Source of the DNA: JAAEUE01 sp039180225
Lineage (GTDB): Bacteria; Pseudomonadota; Alphaproteobacteria; Rhizobiales; CAJQND01
NCBI GenBank assembly: GCA_039180225.1
Contig: JBCDDQ010000293.1
Location: forward strand, 1 to 6,265
Direction of reading: 5' to 3'
Length of the DNA stretch: 6,265 bases
In this document: positions 1-6,036 of the stretch, piece after piece
How the letters are laid out: each line of letters begins with the position of its first letter
How positions within the stretch are numbered: the stretch's first letter is position 1
Notes under the pieces: generated by a model
The model's input: the letters and a program-made list of their open reading frames with translations, nothing else
The model's database searches: none
Told to the model about the DNA's origin: nothing
Translations under genes and position numbers: made by a program

Positions 1-78
1 ACACCTAAATTCTGGCCTAAACACTAGGCAAAGTCTGCCGTGCACTTTGACTCACCCCATAAATCCCGGACACTAGTG

Positions 79-150
79 CGCTTTCGCGGGGATGACGGAA
101 GAAAGTGCGGGGAGGACGGAAGAGAGTGCGGGGATGACAATGGAGGGAGG
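79..150. repeat. GC-rich tandem-repeat block, copy A (21-bp units)
   Basis: This block starts with CGCTTTCGCGGGG and then shows a 21-bp unit beginning GCGGGGATGACGG at 86-106, repeated at 107-127 and partly at 128-138. The same arrangement recurs exactly 150 bp downstream at 229-300. The half-palindrome CGCTTTCGCGGGG belongs to a type of short palindromic intergenic repeat that is common in alphaproteobacterial genomes (recalled, not searched). Open frames run through the block only because 21 is a multiple of three and stops are rare in such GC-rich DNA. Their low-complexity Gly/Asp/Arg translation is not that of a known protein. Confidence 0.8.
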
Positions 151-171
151 CCGCAGCACCCCGTCGCGCCA

Positions 172-202
172 TCCCGGAATTTGCGCACGCAAATATCCGG
201 GA
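172..202. repeat. Long palindrome / hairpin between the two repeat blocks
   Basis: The arms TCCCGGAATTTGCG (172-185) and CGCAAATATCCGGGA (188-202) pair over 14 bp around a 2-nt loop, with one bulged A at 195. It is followed by GACCCA and then a second GC-rich palindromic repeat, so it looks like one module of a mosaic REP-like element. There is no U-rich tail on either side, so it is not a standard terminator. Confidence 0.75.
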
Positions 203-228
203 CCCAGAGCGTGTTGCCCCCGGGTCCC

Positions 229-300
229 CGCTTTCGCGGGGAGGACGGGAGAAAGTGCGGGGATGACGGAGGAGAGTGCGGGGATTACGATTGTGGGGGA
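229..300. repeat. GC-rich tandem-repeat block, copy B (21-bp units)
   Basis: This is the second copy of the block at 79-150. It again begins CGCTTTCGCGGGG, with 21-bp units at 236-256, 257-277 and part of a third at 278-288. It differs from copy A by scattered substitutions only, with no length change over the aligned part. A duplication of the whole 150-bp module, or independent insertion of the same element, would explain it. It is preceded by GGGTCCC, so GGGTCCCCGCTTTCGCGGGG forms a palindromic head with arms CCCCG and CGGGG. Confidence 0.8.
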
Positions 301-312
301 TGGTGATGCTCT

Positions 313-336
313 CCCCGCGTGCGCAAGGGCGCGGGG
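313..336 (-). terminator. Hairpin just downstream of the dioxygenase stop, possible weak terminator
   Basis: CCCCGCG (313-319) and CGCGGGG (330-336) form a perfect 7-bp GC stem with a 10-nt loop, starting 5 bases beyond the minus-strand stop codon at 342-344. The position suits transcript ending or 3' protection. No run of U follows in the minus direction (it reads GAGAGCATC), so it is not a canonical rho-independent terminator. It may instead be the last module of the repeat cluster to its left. Confidence 0.4.
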
Positions 337-341
337 TCTCT

Positions 342-1199
<858 letters not shown>

Positions 1200-1236
1200 G
1201 GGGCTCTCCGGGTTTGGCGATGGCGTGTTGGCGGGC

Positions 1237-1265
1237 AGTTTAGCCCAAGCCGCCCAGCAGGCCAA
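1237..1265 (-). promoter_or_regulatory. Putative sigma-70-type promoter of the PhyH-family gene
   Basis: Read on the minus strand, TTGGCC (1265-1260) and TAAACT (1242-1237) are separated by exactly 17 bp, each matching the consensus in four of six positions. A transcript would begin near 1230 and leave a leader of about 30 nt containing the GGAG before the ATG at 1199. This supports the shorter start of the gene. Confidence 0.4.
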
Positions 1266-1350
1266 TCCAAGTGCTTTTTGCTCACCCTATCGTAAGACTT
1301 CTGGGCCATGATCGGGAGGTTAAGTTGTTGCGTTCGTGAGTTAGCGTAAA

Positions 1351-1998
1351 ATGAAACTGTTCTTCCACAAGCACCCCCTCGTCTGCTTTGTCTTTGCGGC
1401 CTGTCTTTTCACTGCGGTGAAGGCCGGGCTCTCCATGGCGTTCCACACCAGCGAGCAAGATGCGGCGCGGGCGGAAATCAGCCAGGCTATTGGCGCGATT
1501 GCCAGCCGCCAGGTGGAGCTGCAGGAGCGTGATGTGCTGGCCGCGATCCAGCTTTTCCGCAACACATCCAAGCGTCAGGCCACGGCATCGGCCACGCCCC
1601 GGCAGAGCCTCGGCACTCTTGGCCTCATCACCCGGGCGCAGGCCACCCAAACCGCAGCCCAGCGCGATCCTGATCTCTTCAAGCGCGCCGGGTTTACCTC
1701 GTATGAACAAGTGCCGGGCGTTTTGGCCAGCGTCAGCCTGGGCGCCTTTGTGCTTGCCCTGGAAGACAGCCAGGTTTCACTGCGCAAAGCCATGCGCCAA
1801 GGCGCAGAACTCGCCGCCGATCCGGATACGGGCAAATCAGTCCGCGCCCAGCTGGCGCGCCAGATGAACGGTCTGTCAAACCAGCTTCAGGTGCTGGAAC
1901 TCATGGCTGAGAGCGCCAAGATCCTGCCCGGCAACCTTGAGCTCATCAAGCTGCACCGCCGCGCCATCGTGCAGGCGATCAGCGCCGCGCGGGCGTAA
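1351..1998 (+). CDS. Exported or membrane-anchored helical protein of unknown function
   Basis: A 215-aa protein whose function I do not recognise. Residues 1-8 are basic (MKLFFHKH) and residues 9-25 are hydrophobic, followed by VKAG, so it has a cleavable signal peptide or an N-terminal anchor, with the rest in the periplasm. The remainder is mostly Ala/Gln/Leu-rich helix. The segment RDPDLFKRAGFTSYEQVPG followed by a hydrophobic LASVSLGAFVLAL resembles a pattern I recall in small periplasmic proteins of alphaproteobacteria (an AGF.S..E motif before a helix); this is recollection, not a search. The ribosome binding site is weak: GTGAG about 10 nt upstream of ATG is the best seen. It diverges from the dioxygenase and converges on the exporter gene, so it is probably transcribed alone. 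The AT-rich codon start and long uninterrupted frame support it as real. Confidence 0.75.
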   Translation: MKLFFHKHPLVCFVFAACLFTAVKAGLSMAFHTSEQDAARAEISQAIGAIASRQVELQERDVLAAIQLFRNTSKRQATASATPRQSLGTLGLITRAQATQTAAQRDPDLFKRAGFTSYEQVPGVLASVSLGAFVLALEDSQVSLRKAMRQGAELAADPDTGKSVRAQLARQMNGLSNQLQVLELMAESAKILPGNLELIKLHRRAIVQAISAARA

Positions 1999-2003
1999 CC
2001 GGC

Positions 2004-2630
2004 TCAGCGCTCCTGGAGGGCAAGACGCAGGCCCAGCGCGCAATAGATAGTGCCCACCACCTTGCCCTGCCATTTCAGCATGGTGGGGTTGCGCCTGAGG
2101 AAGTTGCCCAGCCGGCCGGCGCCGACCGCGAACACCACGGTGCTGAGCAAGCCCAAGAGCACGAAGATCACACCCAGCACGGTGAGCTGAAGCAGCACCG
2201 AGCCGTTCTGAGGGTTCACAAATTGCGGCAGGAACGCCAGGAAGAAGAGCGCCGTCTTGGGGTTCAGCACTTCAGCGAGGACAGCCTGGCGGAACGCCTT
2301 GGGAGCGCTCAACGCAATGGCACCTGTGCCCGGGACCGCCGGGGCCTTCTCCAGGACGGCTCTGACCCCCAGATAGATCAGGTACAGCGCGCCCAGATAC
2401 TTGATCAGGCTGAAGAGGGTCGCGGACGCCGCGATGATGGCCGAGATACCGATGATGGCCATGGCGGTGTGGATGATATCGCCCATGGCCACGCCGGCGC
2501 CGGTGGCGATGCCCACCCGCGTGCCGGAACTGGCCGCGCGGGCCACCGTGAGCAAGGTGGCCGGGCCCGGAATGAAGACAAAGCCAAGCACGATCAGGAT
2601 GTAGGTGATCAAGGTGGTCTGGTCGATCAT
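2004..2630 (-). CDS. LysE/RhtB-family amino-acid exporter
   Basis: A 208-aa inner-membrane protein of the LysE/RhtB superfamily, which exports amino acids or their derivatives using the proton gradient. The length fits the family (about 200-210 aa). The N-terminal hydrophobic helix ends in IPGPATLLTVARAASSG (residues 20-36), the family's PGP signature. A Gly-spaced segment VGIATGAGVAMGDIIH (39-54) follows, and NPKTALFFLAFLPQF at 123-137 is the second hallmark. About six hydrophobic segments can be drawn (roughly 6-20, 40-62, 66-92, 118-137, 147-172 and 188-206). The start at 2630 is preferred over a longer frame to 2693: it has AAGG 9 nt upstream, and the extra 21 residues are not membrane-like and would displace the usual N-terminus. 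The substrate (homoserine, threonine, lysine, other) cannot be assigned. It ends 5 bp from the convergent gene with no visible terminator. Confidence 0.93.
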   Translation of the reverse strand: MIDQTTLITYILIVLGFVFIPGPATLLTVARAASSGTRVGIATGAGVAMGDIIHTAMAIIGISAIIAASATLFSLIKYLGALYLIYLGVRAVLEKAPAVPGTGAIALSAPKAFRQAVLAEVLNPKTALFFLAFLPQFVNPQNGSVLLQLTVLGVIFVLLGLLSTVVFAVGAGRLGNFLRRNPTMLKWQGKVVGTIYCALGLRLALQER

Positions 2631-2692
2631 GGAGCGGCGCCTTGCTGTTGCTGGTGAGCCGCCGATCAAACCCCATCCGGCGGCGCTGTGCA

Positions 2693-2698
2693 ATCATA
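2693..2698 (-). promoter_or_regulatory. Possible -10 element for the LysE-family gene
   Basis: Minus-strand TATGAT lies about 60 bp upstream of the ATG at 2630 in an otherwise GC-rich gap and matches five of six consensus bases. No convincing -35 box is found 16-18 bp upstream, so this is a weak call. Confidence 0.25.
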
Positions 2699-2889
2699 TT
2701 GACATCGAACGGCGCGCTTCCTACCTAAGCGGTCGAGGGACCAGAGCCCCTGCCGCTCGCAAAGGCACTGCCGAGGTGAAGCTCTGAGACGATCATATCC
2801 CATCGAACCCCATCAGAACATGCGGGCACGAGGGTAACGCGAGCCCCCTTTTGAGAACCCCGCTTCAGATGAACTGAATGAGGTTGACG

Positions 2890-3330
2890 ATGACTGTATC
2901 TCTGCAATTGCCAGGGCTGGATGCCCTGAAAGCTCAAGCCAAGCGTTTGCGCGGCGAGCTTGCCGCGGCCGGCACCACCATTGGTCACAGCCGCGCTCTG
3001 GAGCTTTTGGCCAAGCAGCACGGCTATAAGGACTGGAACACGCTCCATGCCGCCGTGGGCAACCGGCCCGCGCCCGCACCGGTGGCGCTCGGCCAAAAGG
3101 TGAGCGGGCACTATCTGCACCAGCCCTTTAGCGGCGAAGTGACCGGTGTGCAGGCCATGAGTGAGCCTGGGCGCTACCGGGTGACACTGATGTTTGATGA
3201 GCCGGTGGACGTGGTGACCTTTGAGGGTCTCAGCAACTTCCGCCAAAGGGTCTCAGGTGTGATCGACCGCACCGGAGTGACGGCGGAGAAGACCTCTGAC
3301 GGCACCCCTCACCTGGTTCTAAGCCTTTAA
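2890..3330 (+). CDS. Small glyoxalase-superfamily-related protein (PF20066 type)
   Basis: A 146-aa soluble protein. Residues 8-58 form a helical N-terminal module (LDALKAQAKRLRGELAAAG, then HSRALELLAKQHGYKDWNTL) that I recognise as the domain annotated as glyoxalase-related (PF20066) in many proteobacterial proteins. Residues 66-146 form a strand-rich tail (GQKVSGHYLHQPFSGEVTGV, VTLMFDEPVDVVTF) that commonly accompanies it. No signal peptide, membrane segment or metal-binding glyoxalase triad is seen, so enzymatic glyoxalase activity should not be assumed and the biochemical role is unknown. The ATG at 2890 is chosen because TGAGG sits 6 nt upstream. The in-frame ATG at 2878 has no ribosome binding site and itself supplies part of that site. 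It is flanked by genes on the other strand and is probably monocistronic. Confidence 0.8.
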   Translation: MTVSLQLPGLDALKAQAKRLRGELAAAGTTIGHSRALELLAKQHGYKDWNTLHAAVGNRPAPAPVALGQKVSGHYLHQPFSGEVTGVQAMSEPGRYRVTLMFDEPVDVVTFEGLSNFRQRVSGVIDRTGVTAEKTSDGTPHLVLSL

Positions 3331-3371
3331 GGTTGCCAGCGTTGCGGCAGGATTGGCCGGCCTCGCGCCGG

Positions 3372-4730
3372 TCAATTGCCGGCAAGGTGATTGCCTTTGC
3401 GCAAGACGCACTCGGCGGTCTTTACGGCGAGTTTTCCTTTAAAGCCCAAAAGGCTTCGCCAGTTCGATCTGGCGCATTCCGGGCGTTCTGCGGCCCCCTT
3501 CAGGCGAAGTGTGGCGAACACCCGGTCGGTCTTTGCAAATCGCGCCAGCGTTTTGTCAGCGGCCGTGGATTGCAACAGGAACAAGGCTGAGCCGCGGTCT
3601 TTGGTTCCCTGAGCAATTCCCCCAATGCCCTCGATGTACTGAACCGCACCGCCCTCTGCGATGATCTTGGCGAGAAAAGGGATTTCGACCACCACGTCCT
3701 TGCGGATGTTCTTCTTCATGAACTCAGCGCCGAGATTTTCGCTCAGCGTGTTCTTCATCGTGGAGGAGAAGTAGAGCGTTTCTTTTCCGCCATTGAAGAG
3801 GAATGTGCTGCCTTCAACGGCGTTGCGAATCTGCTCCACGCTCCAGAGTTTCGATGTGGTGCGCTCTGGTGCGCTGACCGGTTCTTGCGCCGGTGTCGCT
3901 TTAGCGAAAAAGAAGTCGCCCGTCATCTGATCGTAGTAGCTGGGGATCTGCAGATGGTTGAACTGCGTCTTGGCGATGCGGGCCACCTCATCGCGCACCT
4001 TGATCGCCAGACGTCGCAGCTCCAGGTCGCTGCTGCCAATATGTTTGAGAAGCGTTTTGGTGAAGAGGCCGTTGTTTCCGTCCCCTTGCGAATAGTCCAG
4101 CGCGGTTTGGCGCGCTCCGGCCGCATACATCACAAAGGTCCCGAACGGATTGTCCACCCTGGCCATGCCGCGCGTGCCGCCGACGCTCCGTGTGCCGTGC
4201 GCCAACGGATTGTCGCGGCACGCATCCAAGATCACGATCCCGCGCCGCGCCGGTGCGGCATTCACATCAGCCAACAGATCGTCCAGCGAGATCGCCTCGG
4301 ACCTTATGAGGTCCTCCATGCCCAAGTTGAGCAGCGGCATGTCCACTGGCAGCAAATAGTTGCGCCCGGCAACTTCAATGCCATGCCCGGCATAGTAGAT
4401 GACGGCGGTTTGATCGCTGCGAGTCAGGCGGAGCCAGTCTGAGACCGACCACACCATGCCCCGCCGGTCCAGGTTTTCCAGCAGCGTCACGGCAAACCCC
4501 ACACTCTTCAGTTTGGCCGCTAACGCACGCGCGTCGTTTGTGGGGTTCTTCAGTTTTTCAAGATGCTGATACTCGGCATTGCCAATGATGAGCGCCACCC
4601 GGTCTCCCGTTGCCGCCTCAGCGCGGGCGACCGGCATGTCCCACGAGGCAGTTGCGCACCACAGAAGCGCCAGAAGGACGCCAAGCCGGCGCCATGCGGG
4701 CACGTTAACCCGCCTCAGATAAAGCCTCAT
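3372..4730 (-). CDS. Secreted caspase-like protein (peptidase C14 / metacaspase-type domain)
   Basis: A 452-aa protein with an N-terminal signal peptide and a caspase-like fold at about residues 43-280. The domain opens with RVALIIGNAEY, followed by LKNPTNDARALAAKLKSVGF. The catalytic His is H116 in IYYAGHGIE and the catalytic Cys is C171 in VILDACRDNP, both intact. FVMYAAGARQTALD and GLFTKTLLKHI are further hallmarks of bacterial caspase-family proteins. Residues from about 295 on are not recognised. The family cleaves peptide bonds after basic or acidic residues; the target here is unknown. The signal peptide (WRRLGVLLALLW, then PVARAEA) places it in the periplasm or outside. The start is uncertain: ATG 4730 has GAGA 6 nt upstream; ATG 4736 and GTG 4748 are in frame. 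GTG 4703 follows GAGG by 9 nt and lies one base after the upstream stop. Each choice implies translational coupling to the preceding gene. Confidence 0.9.
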   Translation of the reverse strand: MRLYLRRVNVPAWRRLGVLLALLWCATASWDMPVARAEAATGDRVALIIGNAEYQHLEKLKNPTNDARALAAKLKSVGFAVTLLENLDRRGMVWSVSDWLRLTRSDQTAVIYYAGHGIEVAGRNYLLPVDMPLLNLGMEDLIRSEAISLDDLLADVNAAPARRGIVILDACRDNPLAHGTRSVGGTRGMARVDNPFGTFVMYAAGARQTALDYSQGDGNNGLFTKTLLKHIGSSDLELRRLAIKVRDEVARIAKTQFNHLQIPSYYDQMTGDFFFAKATPAQEPVSAPERTTSKLWSVEQIRNAVEGSTFLFNGGKETLYFSSTMKNTLSENLGAEFMKKNIRKDVVVEIPFLAKIIAEGGAVQYIEGIGGIAQGTKDRGSALFLLQSTAADKTLARFAKTDRVFATLRLKGAAERPECARSNWRSLLGFKGKLAVKTAECVLRKGNHLAGN

Positions 4731-5370
4731 ACGCATTCTCAAGTACACTTTCGATCATTTGCAGGGCCTCCACATACCCCTTTTCGCCGTCTGCATCTTC
4801 TTCCTTGGCAAGTTCCATGGAAACCGCAAACGCACTGCGCGCCTGCTCCAACGCCGACAGGGTCTCTTCCTTCGGCGTCTTCCTGTCCATGCTTTCGATC
4901 ACCTGGCTCACTGTTTCCACTTTGGCCGGCGCCTTTTCCGGCAACTTCTTCTCGTTCGCCTTCAAGTCGATGGAGAACTGCTTCATCATCCGCGTCATGC
5001 AAATGCGGCGGCTGACGAACTGTTTGTTGAAGCGCTTACAACGCTCGGTGCTCTTGTTCGCCCTGTTGGCGGCCTCCTCAATACTCTGAGCCGGGCGCAC
5101 CACCACGACGGGTGCTGTCCTTTTCCTGCGAATCTTGCGCCGCTTCTTGGTTCTTCGCGGTCTGATTTTTCGCGTCCGGGTGGGCGATCTGCGCCGGGTT
5201 CTCGGCGCCTGTCTGGCATCCTCCCGCTCAAACAAACCGCCGCCATTGCCACCCCCACCGCCGCCACCGCCGCCGCCGCCACCCGTTGCCAATGCCGGAG
5301 CGGAGAAAGCCAATGCCGCACCAATGGTGCAGGCGGCGAGAACGAGCCAAGTTCTTGAAAACACTGTCAT
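4705..5370 (-). CDS. Secreted protein with poly-Gly tract, Arg/Lys-rich linker and helical C-terminus
   Basis: A 221-aa protein of unknown function. Residues 1-28 are a signal peptide (hydrophobic TWLVLAACTIGAALAF, cleavage likely after ALA28). LAAC at 11-14 also resembles a lipobox, but hydrophobicity continues past the Cys, so ordinary signal peptidase is more likely. Residues 30-45 are 12 Gly, Asn, then 3 Gly. Residues 53-84 hold about 20 Arg/Lys in 32 positions, which could bind nucleic acid, lipid or acidic polymer. Residues 96-221 look helical, with C111 and C124 that could form a disulfide, and the end is acidic. The ATG at 5370 has GAGGGG 9 nt upstream. The gene runs into the caspase gene with overlapping or abutting ends, so the two are very probably an operon and this protein may be a partner or substrate: its many basic residues would suit a metacaspase-like cleavage preference. 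That last point is inference. Confidence 0.82.
   Translation of the reverse strand: MTVFSRTWLVLAACTIGAALAFSAPALATGGGGGGGGGGGGNGGGLFEREDARQAPRTRRRSPTRTRKIRPRRTKKRRKIRRKRTAPVVVVRPAQSIEEAANRANKSTERCKRFNKQFVSRRICMTRMMKQFSIDLKANEKKLPEKAPAKVETVSQVIESMDRKTPKEETLSALEQARSAFAVSMELAKEEDADGEKGYVEALQMIESVLENAYEALSEAG
5236..5283. repeat. GGN trinucleotide tract encoding the poly-Gly segment
   Basis: On the plus strand this is an imperfect CCG/CCA array that encodes 15 Gly and one Asn on the minus strand. Mixed third positions (GGT, GGC, GGG) make slippage less likely than in a pure repeat. Length variation between strains would still keep the frame. Confidence 0.85.
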
Positions 5371-5436
5371 AATTCTTTGCCCCTCTTAACTTTGAATGCT
5401 GACCTCGGAATACCCTACGCCCCTGCATGCGGTTCC

Positions 5437-5541
5437 CTAAGCAGCAACAATTCCCCCCGACGGTTCTATGGAACCAACAACTAACCTGAACTCGGAACAT
5501 AAAACGCCGGAAATATAGTACATATGAACTACCGAAAACAT
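5437..5541 (-). CDS. Possible very small ORF (34 aa) in the gap before the secreted-protein gene
   Basis: The frame starts at an ATG with GAGG 7 nt upstream and runs for 34 codons: MFSVVHMYYISGVLC, then SEFRLVVGSIEPSGG and IVAA. The first half is hydrophobic. It lies between the SOS-promoter small ORF and the Gly-tract gene on the same strand. The frame is short, no family is recognised, and a chance ORF with a chance ribosome binding site is quite possible. A longer overlapping frame starting at 5560 has no better claim. Confidence 0.2.
   Translation of the reverse strand: MFSVVHMYYISGVLCSEFRLVVGSIEPSGGIVAA
5462..5475. repeat. Short perfect inverted repeat GGTTC-TATG-GAACC
   Basis: A 5-bp stem with a 4-nt loop lies 92 bp upstream of the Gly-tract gene. 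There is no U tract, so it is not a terminator. It could be a weak operator or chance. Its half-sites include GTTC/GAAC but in inverted orientation with 4-bp spacing, which does not fit the alphaproteobacterial LexA direct repeat. Confidence 0.3.
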
Positions 5542-5550
5542 AGTATTTCC
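5509..5550. repeat. AT-rich inverted and direct repeats
   Basis: GGAAATA (5509-5515) is inverted as TATTTCC (5544-5550), and ATAGTA recurs at 5515-5520 and 5540-5545, 25 bp apart. This AT-rich patch stands out from the GC-rich surroundings and lies upstream of the secreted-protein/caspase pair. It may hold a promoter or operator for them, although no clear -35/-10 pair was found. Confidence 0.3.
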
Positions 5551-5599
5551 TCATTTTAGCCGCATGAAAACTCTGCACTTACACCCTACCTCATTGCCG

Positions 5600-5749
5600 T
5601 TATGTGGATAAGCTTGCTGAGCATTGCGTTTTGCTCCTTGTGCACTCTGCGTGGTCTCGAAGAAAATCCTCTTGAGTACAGTGTGGCCGGCTGGCCGTGA
5701 CTGGCTTCAAATTGTTGGAAGTGAGTTGCTCCTTAGTCGTATGCGCCAT
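5600..5749 (-). CDS. 49-aa small protein under an SOS-type promoter, function unknown
   Basis: The ATG at 5749 is preceded by AGGAGG with an ideal 6-nt spacer, about 22 nt after the predicted transcription start of a strong promoter. The protein reads MAHTTKEQLTSNNLK, PVTASRPHCTQEDFL, RDHAECTRSKTQCSA and SLST, then TAA. It is hydrophilic with no membrane segment, unlike the SOS-induced division inhibitor SidA of Caulobacter, which is a tiny membrane protein. It has H23, C24, H33, C36 and C43, which could bind a metal, but this is speculative. No family is recognised. The match of promoter, operator, leader and ribosome binding site makes it much more likely to be translated than an average ORF of this size. 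It could instead be a leader peptide, or the start of a gene later broken by frameshift. An upstream in-frame ATG at 5806 lies within the promoter and is not used. Confidence 0.6.
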   Translation of the reverse strand: MAHTTKEQLTSNNLKPVTASRPHCTQEDFLRDHAECTRSKTQCSASLST

Positions 5750-5755
5750 CTTGAT

Positions 5756-5761
5756 CCTCCT
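5756..5761 (-). promoter_or_regulatory. Strong ribosome binding site AGGAGG of the 49-aa ORF
   Basis: A perfect anti-16S match on the minus strand, 6 nt before the ATG at 5749. It fixes the start of the small ORF and is the best ribosome binding site in the window. Confidence 0.75.
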
Positions 5762-5774
5762 GTGTCTGAGAAGA

Positions 5775-5789
5775 GAACATATAAGGAAC
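5775..5789 (-). promoter_or_regulatory. LexA (SOS) operator, direct repeat GTTC-N7-GTTC
   Basis: On the plus strand GAAC at 5775-5778 and GAAC at 5786-5789 are separated by exactly 7 bp; on the minus strand this reads GTTC-CTTATAT-GTTC. It lies in a perfect 11-bp tandem repeat, GAACATATAAG twice (5775-5796). A direct repeat GTTC-N7-GTTC is the established LexA site of alphaproteobacteria. The operator covers the -10 box of the promoter beside it, the right place for repression, with induction after DNA damage and LexA self-cleavage. It is the only GAAC-N7-GAAC or GTTC-N7-GTTC seen in the window. Confidence 0.75.
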
Positions 5790-5806
5790 ATATAAGCTTT
5801 TGTCAA
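5778..5806 (-). promoter_or_regulatory. Sigma-70-type promoter under the LexA box
   Basis: On the minus strand a perfect -35 TTGACA (5806-5801) is followed after 17 bp by TATATG (5783-5778), four of six -10 bases. Transcription would start near 5771 and give a leader of about 22 nt with AGGAGG before the 49-aa ORF. The -10 lies wholly inside the LexA-type operator. Confidence 0.7.
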
Positions 5807-6036
5807 GCAATAAAATCCTAATTTTTATACCAATTTTGGCATAGATGTCCAAAAGTGTGATTCGGCGAAACGAACCCAATTTCCGTTAAAGGATTGAAAT
5901 TGAACAAAAAAGACGCCACTTTCTGTCGGTTCCACCGCGGTGCCAGACGGGAGGAACGGCGCGCTGACCACATACGCAAACAGTCCGCGCCTGCCGCACC
6001 CTTGGCTTTAACCCGGAGACAAGAACGCCCGTGTGT
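5807..6036. other. Intergenic region without a recognisable gene
   Basis: No ORF with a ribosome binding site is seen on either strand. The first 100 bases are AT-rich, with runs of A and T around 5810-5845 and 5905-5912, then composition returns to GC-rich. It probably carries the upstream promoter of the transcript containing the RNA leader candidate to its right, but no promoter pair was convincing. Confidence 0.5.

Noticed and set aside
1200..1265. N-terminal extension of the dioxygenase to a start at 1265
   Set aside because: The extra residues are not family-like, the ATG at 1199 has a good GGAG, and a plausible promoter covers 1237-1265.
1282..1710. Minus-strand open frame opposite the exported helical protein
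   Set aside because: It is antisense to a frame with a clear signal peptide, and its translation shows no domain or signal.
2631..2693. N-terminal extension of the LysE-family gene to 2693
   Set aside because: The extension is non-hydrophobic and precedes the normal family N-terminus; AAGG before 2630 and family length favour the shorter start.
2699..2727. TTGACA (2699-2704) with TACCTA 17 bp later as a plus-strand promoter for the gene at 2890
   Set aside because: The -10 is poor, and the distance to the ATG is about 160 bp with nothing in between to support a long leader; kept only as a possibility.
3355..3383. GGCCGGCC and GCCGG-TCAATTG-CCGGC at the convergent gene ends as a terminator
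   Set aside because: The stems are only 5 bp, there is no T run on either strand, and one overlaps the caspase stop codon.
3457..3474. CGCCAG-TTCGAT-CTGGCG inverted repeat
   Set aside because: It lies inside the caspase coding region with a 6-bp stem; probably chance codon content.
3885..4442. Plus-strand open frame of 185 codons within the caspase gene
   Set aside because: It is a shadow of the caspase coding strand, which has intact catalytic motifs.
4759..5358. Plus-strand open frame of 199 codons opposite the Gly-tract gene
   Set aside because: The opposite strand has a signal peptide, a ribosome binding site and operon context; this frame has none.
5624..5821. Plus-strand open frame of 65 codons opposite the 49-aa ORF
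   Set aside because: It has no ribosome binding site or promoter, while the minus strand has a complete promoter, operator and Shine-Dalgarno arrangement.
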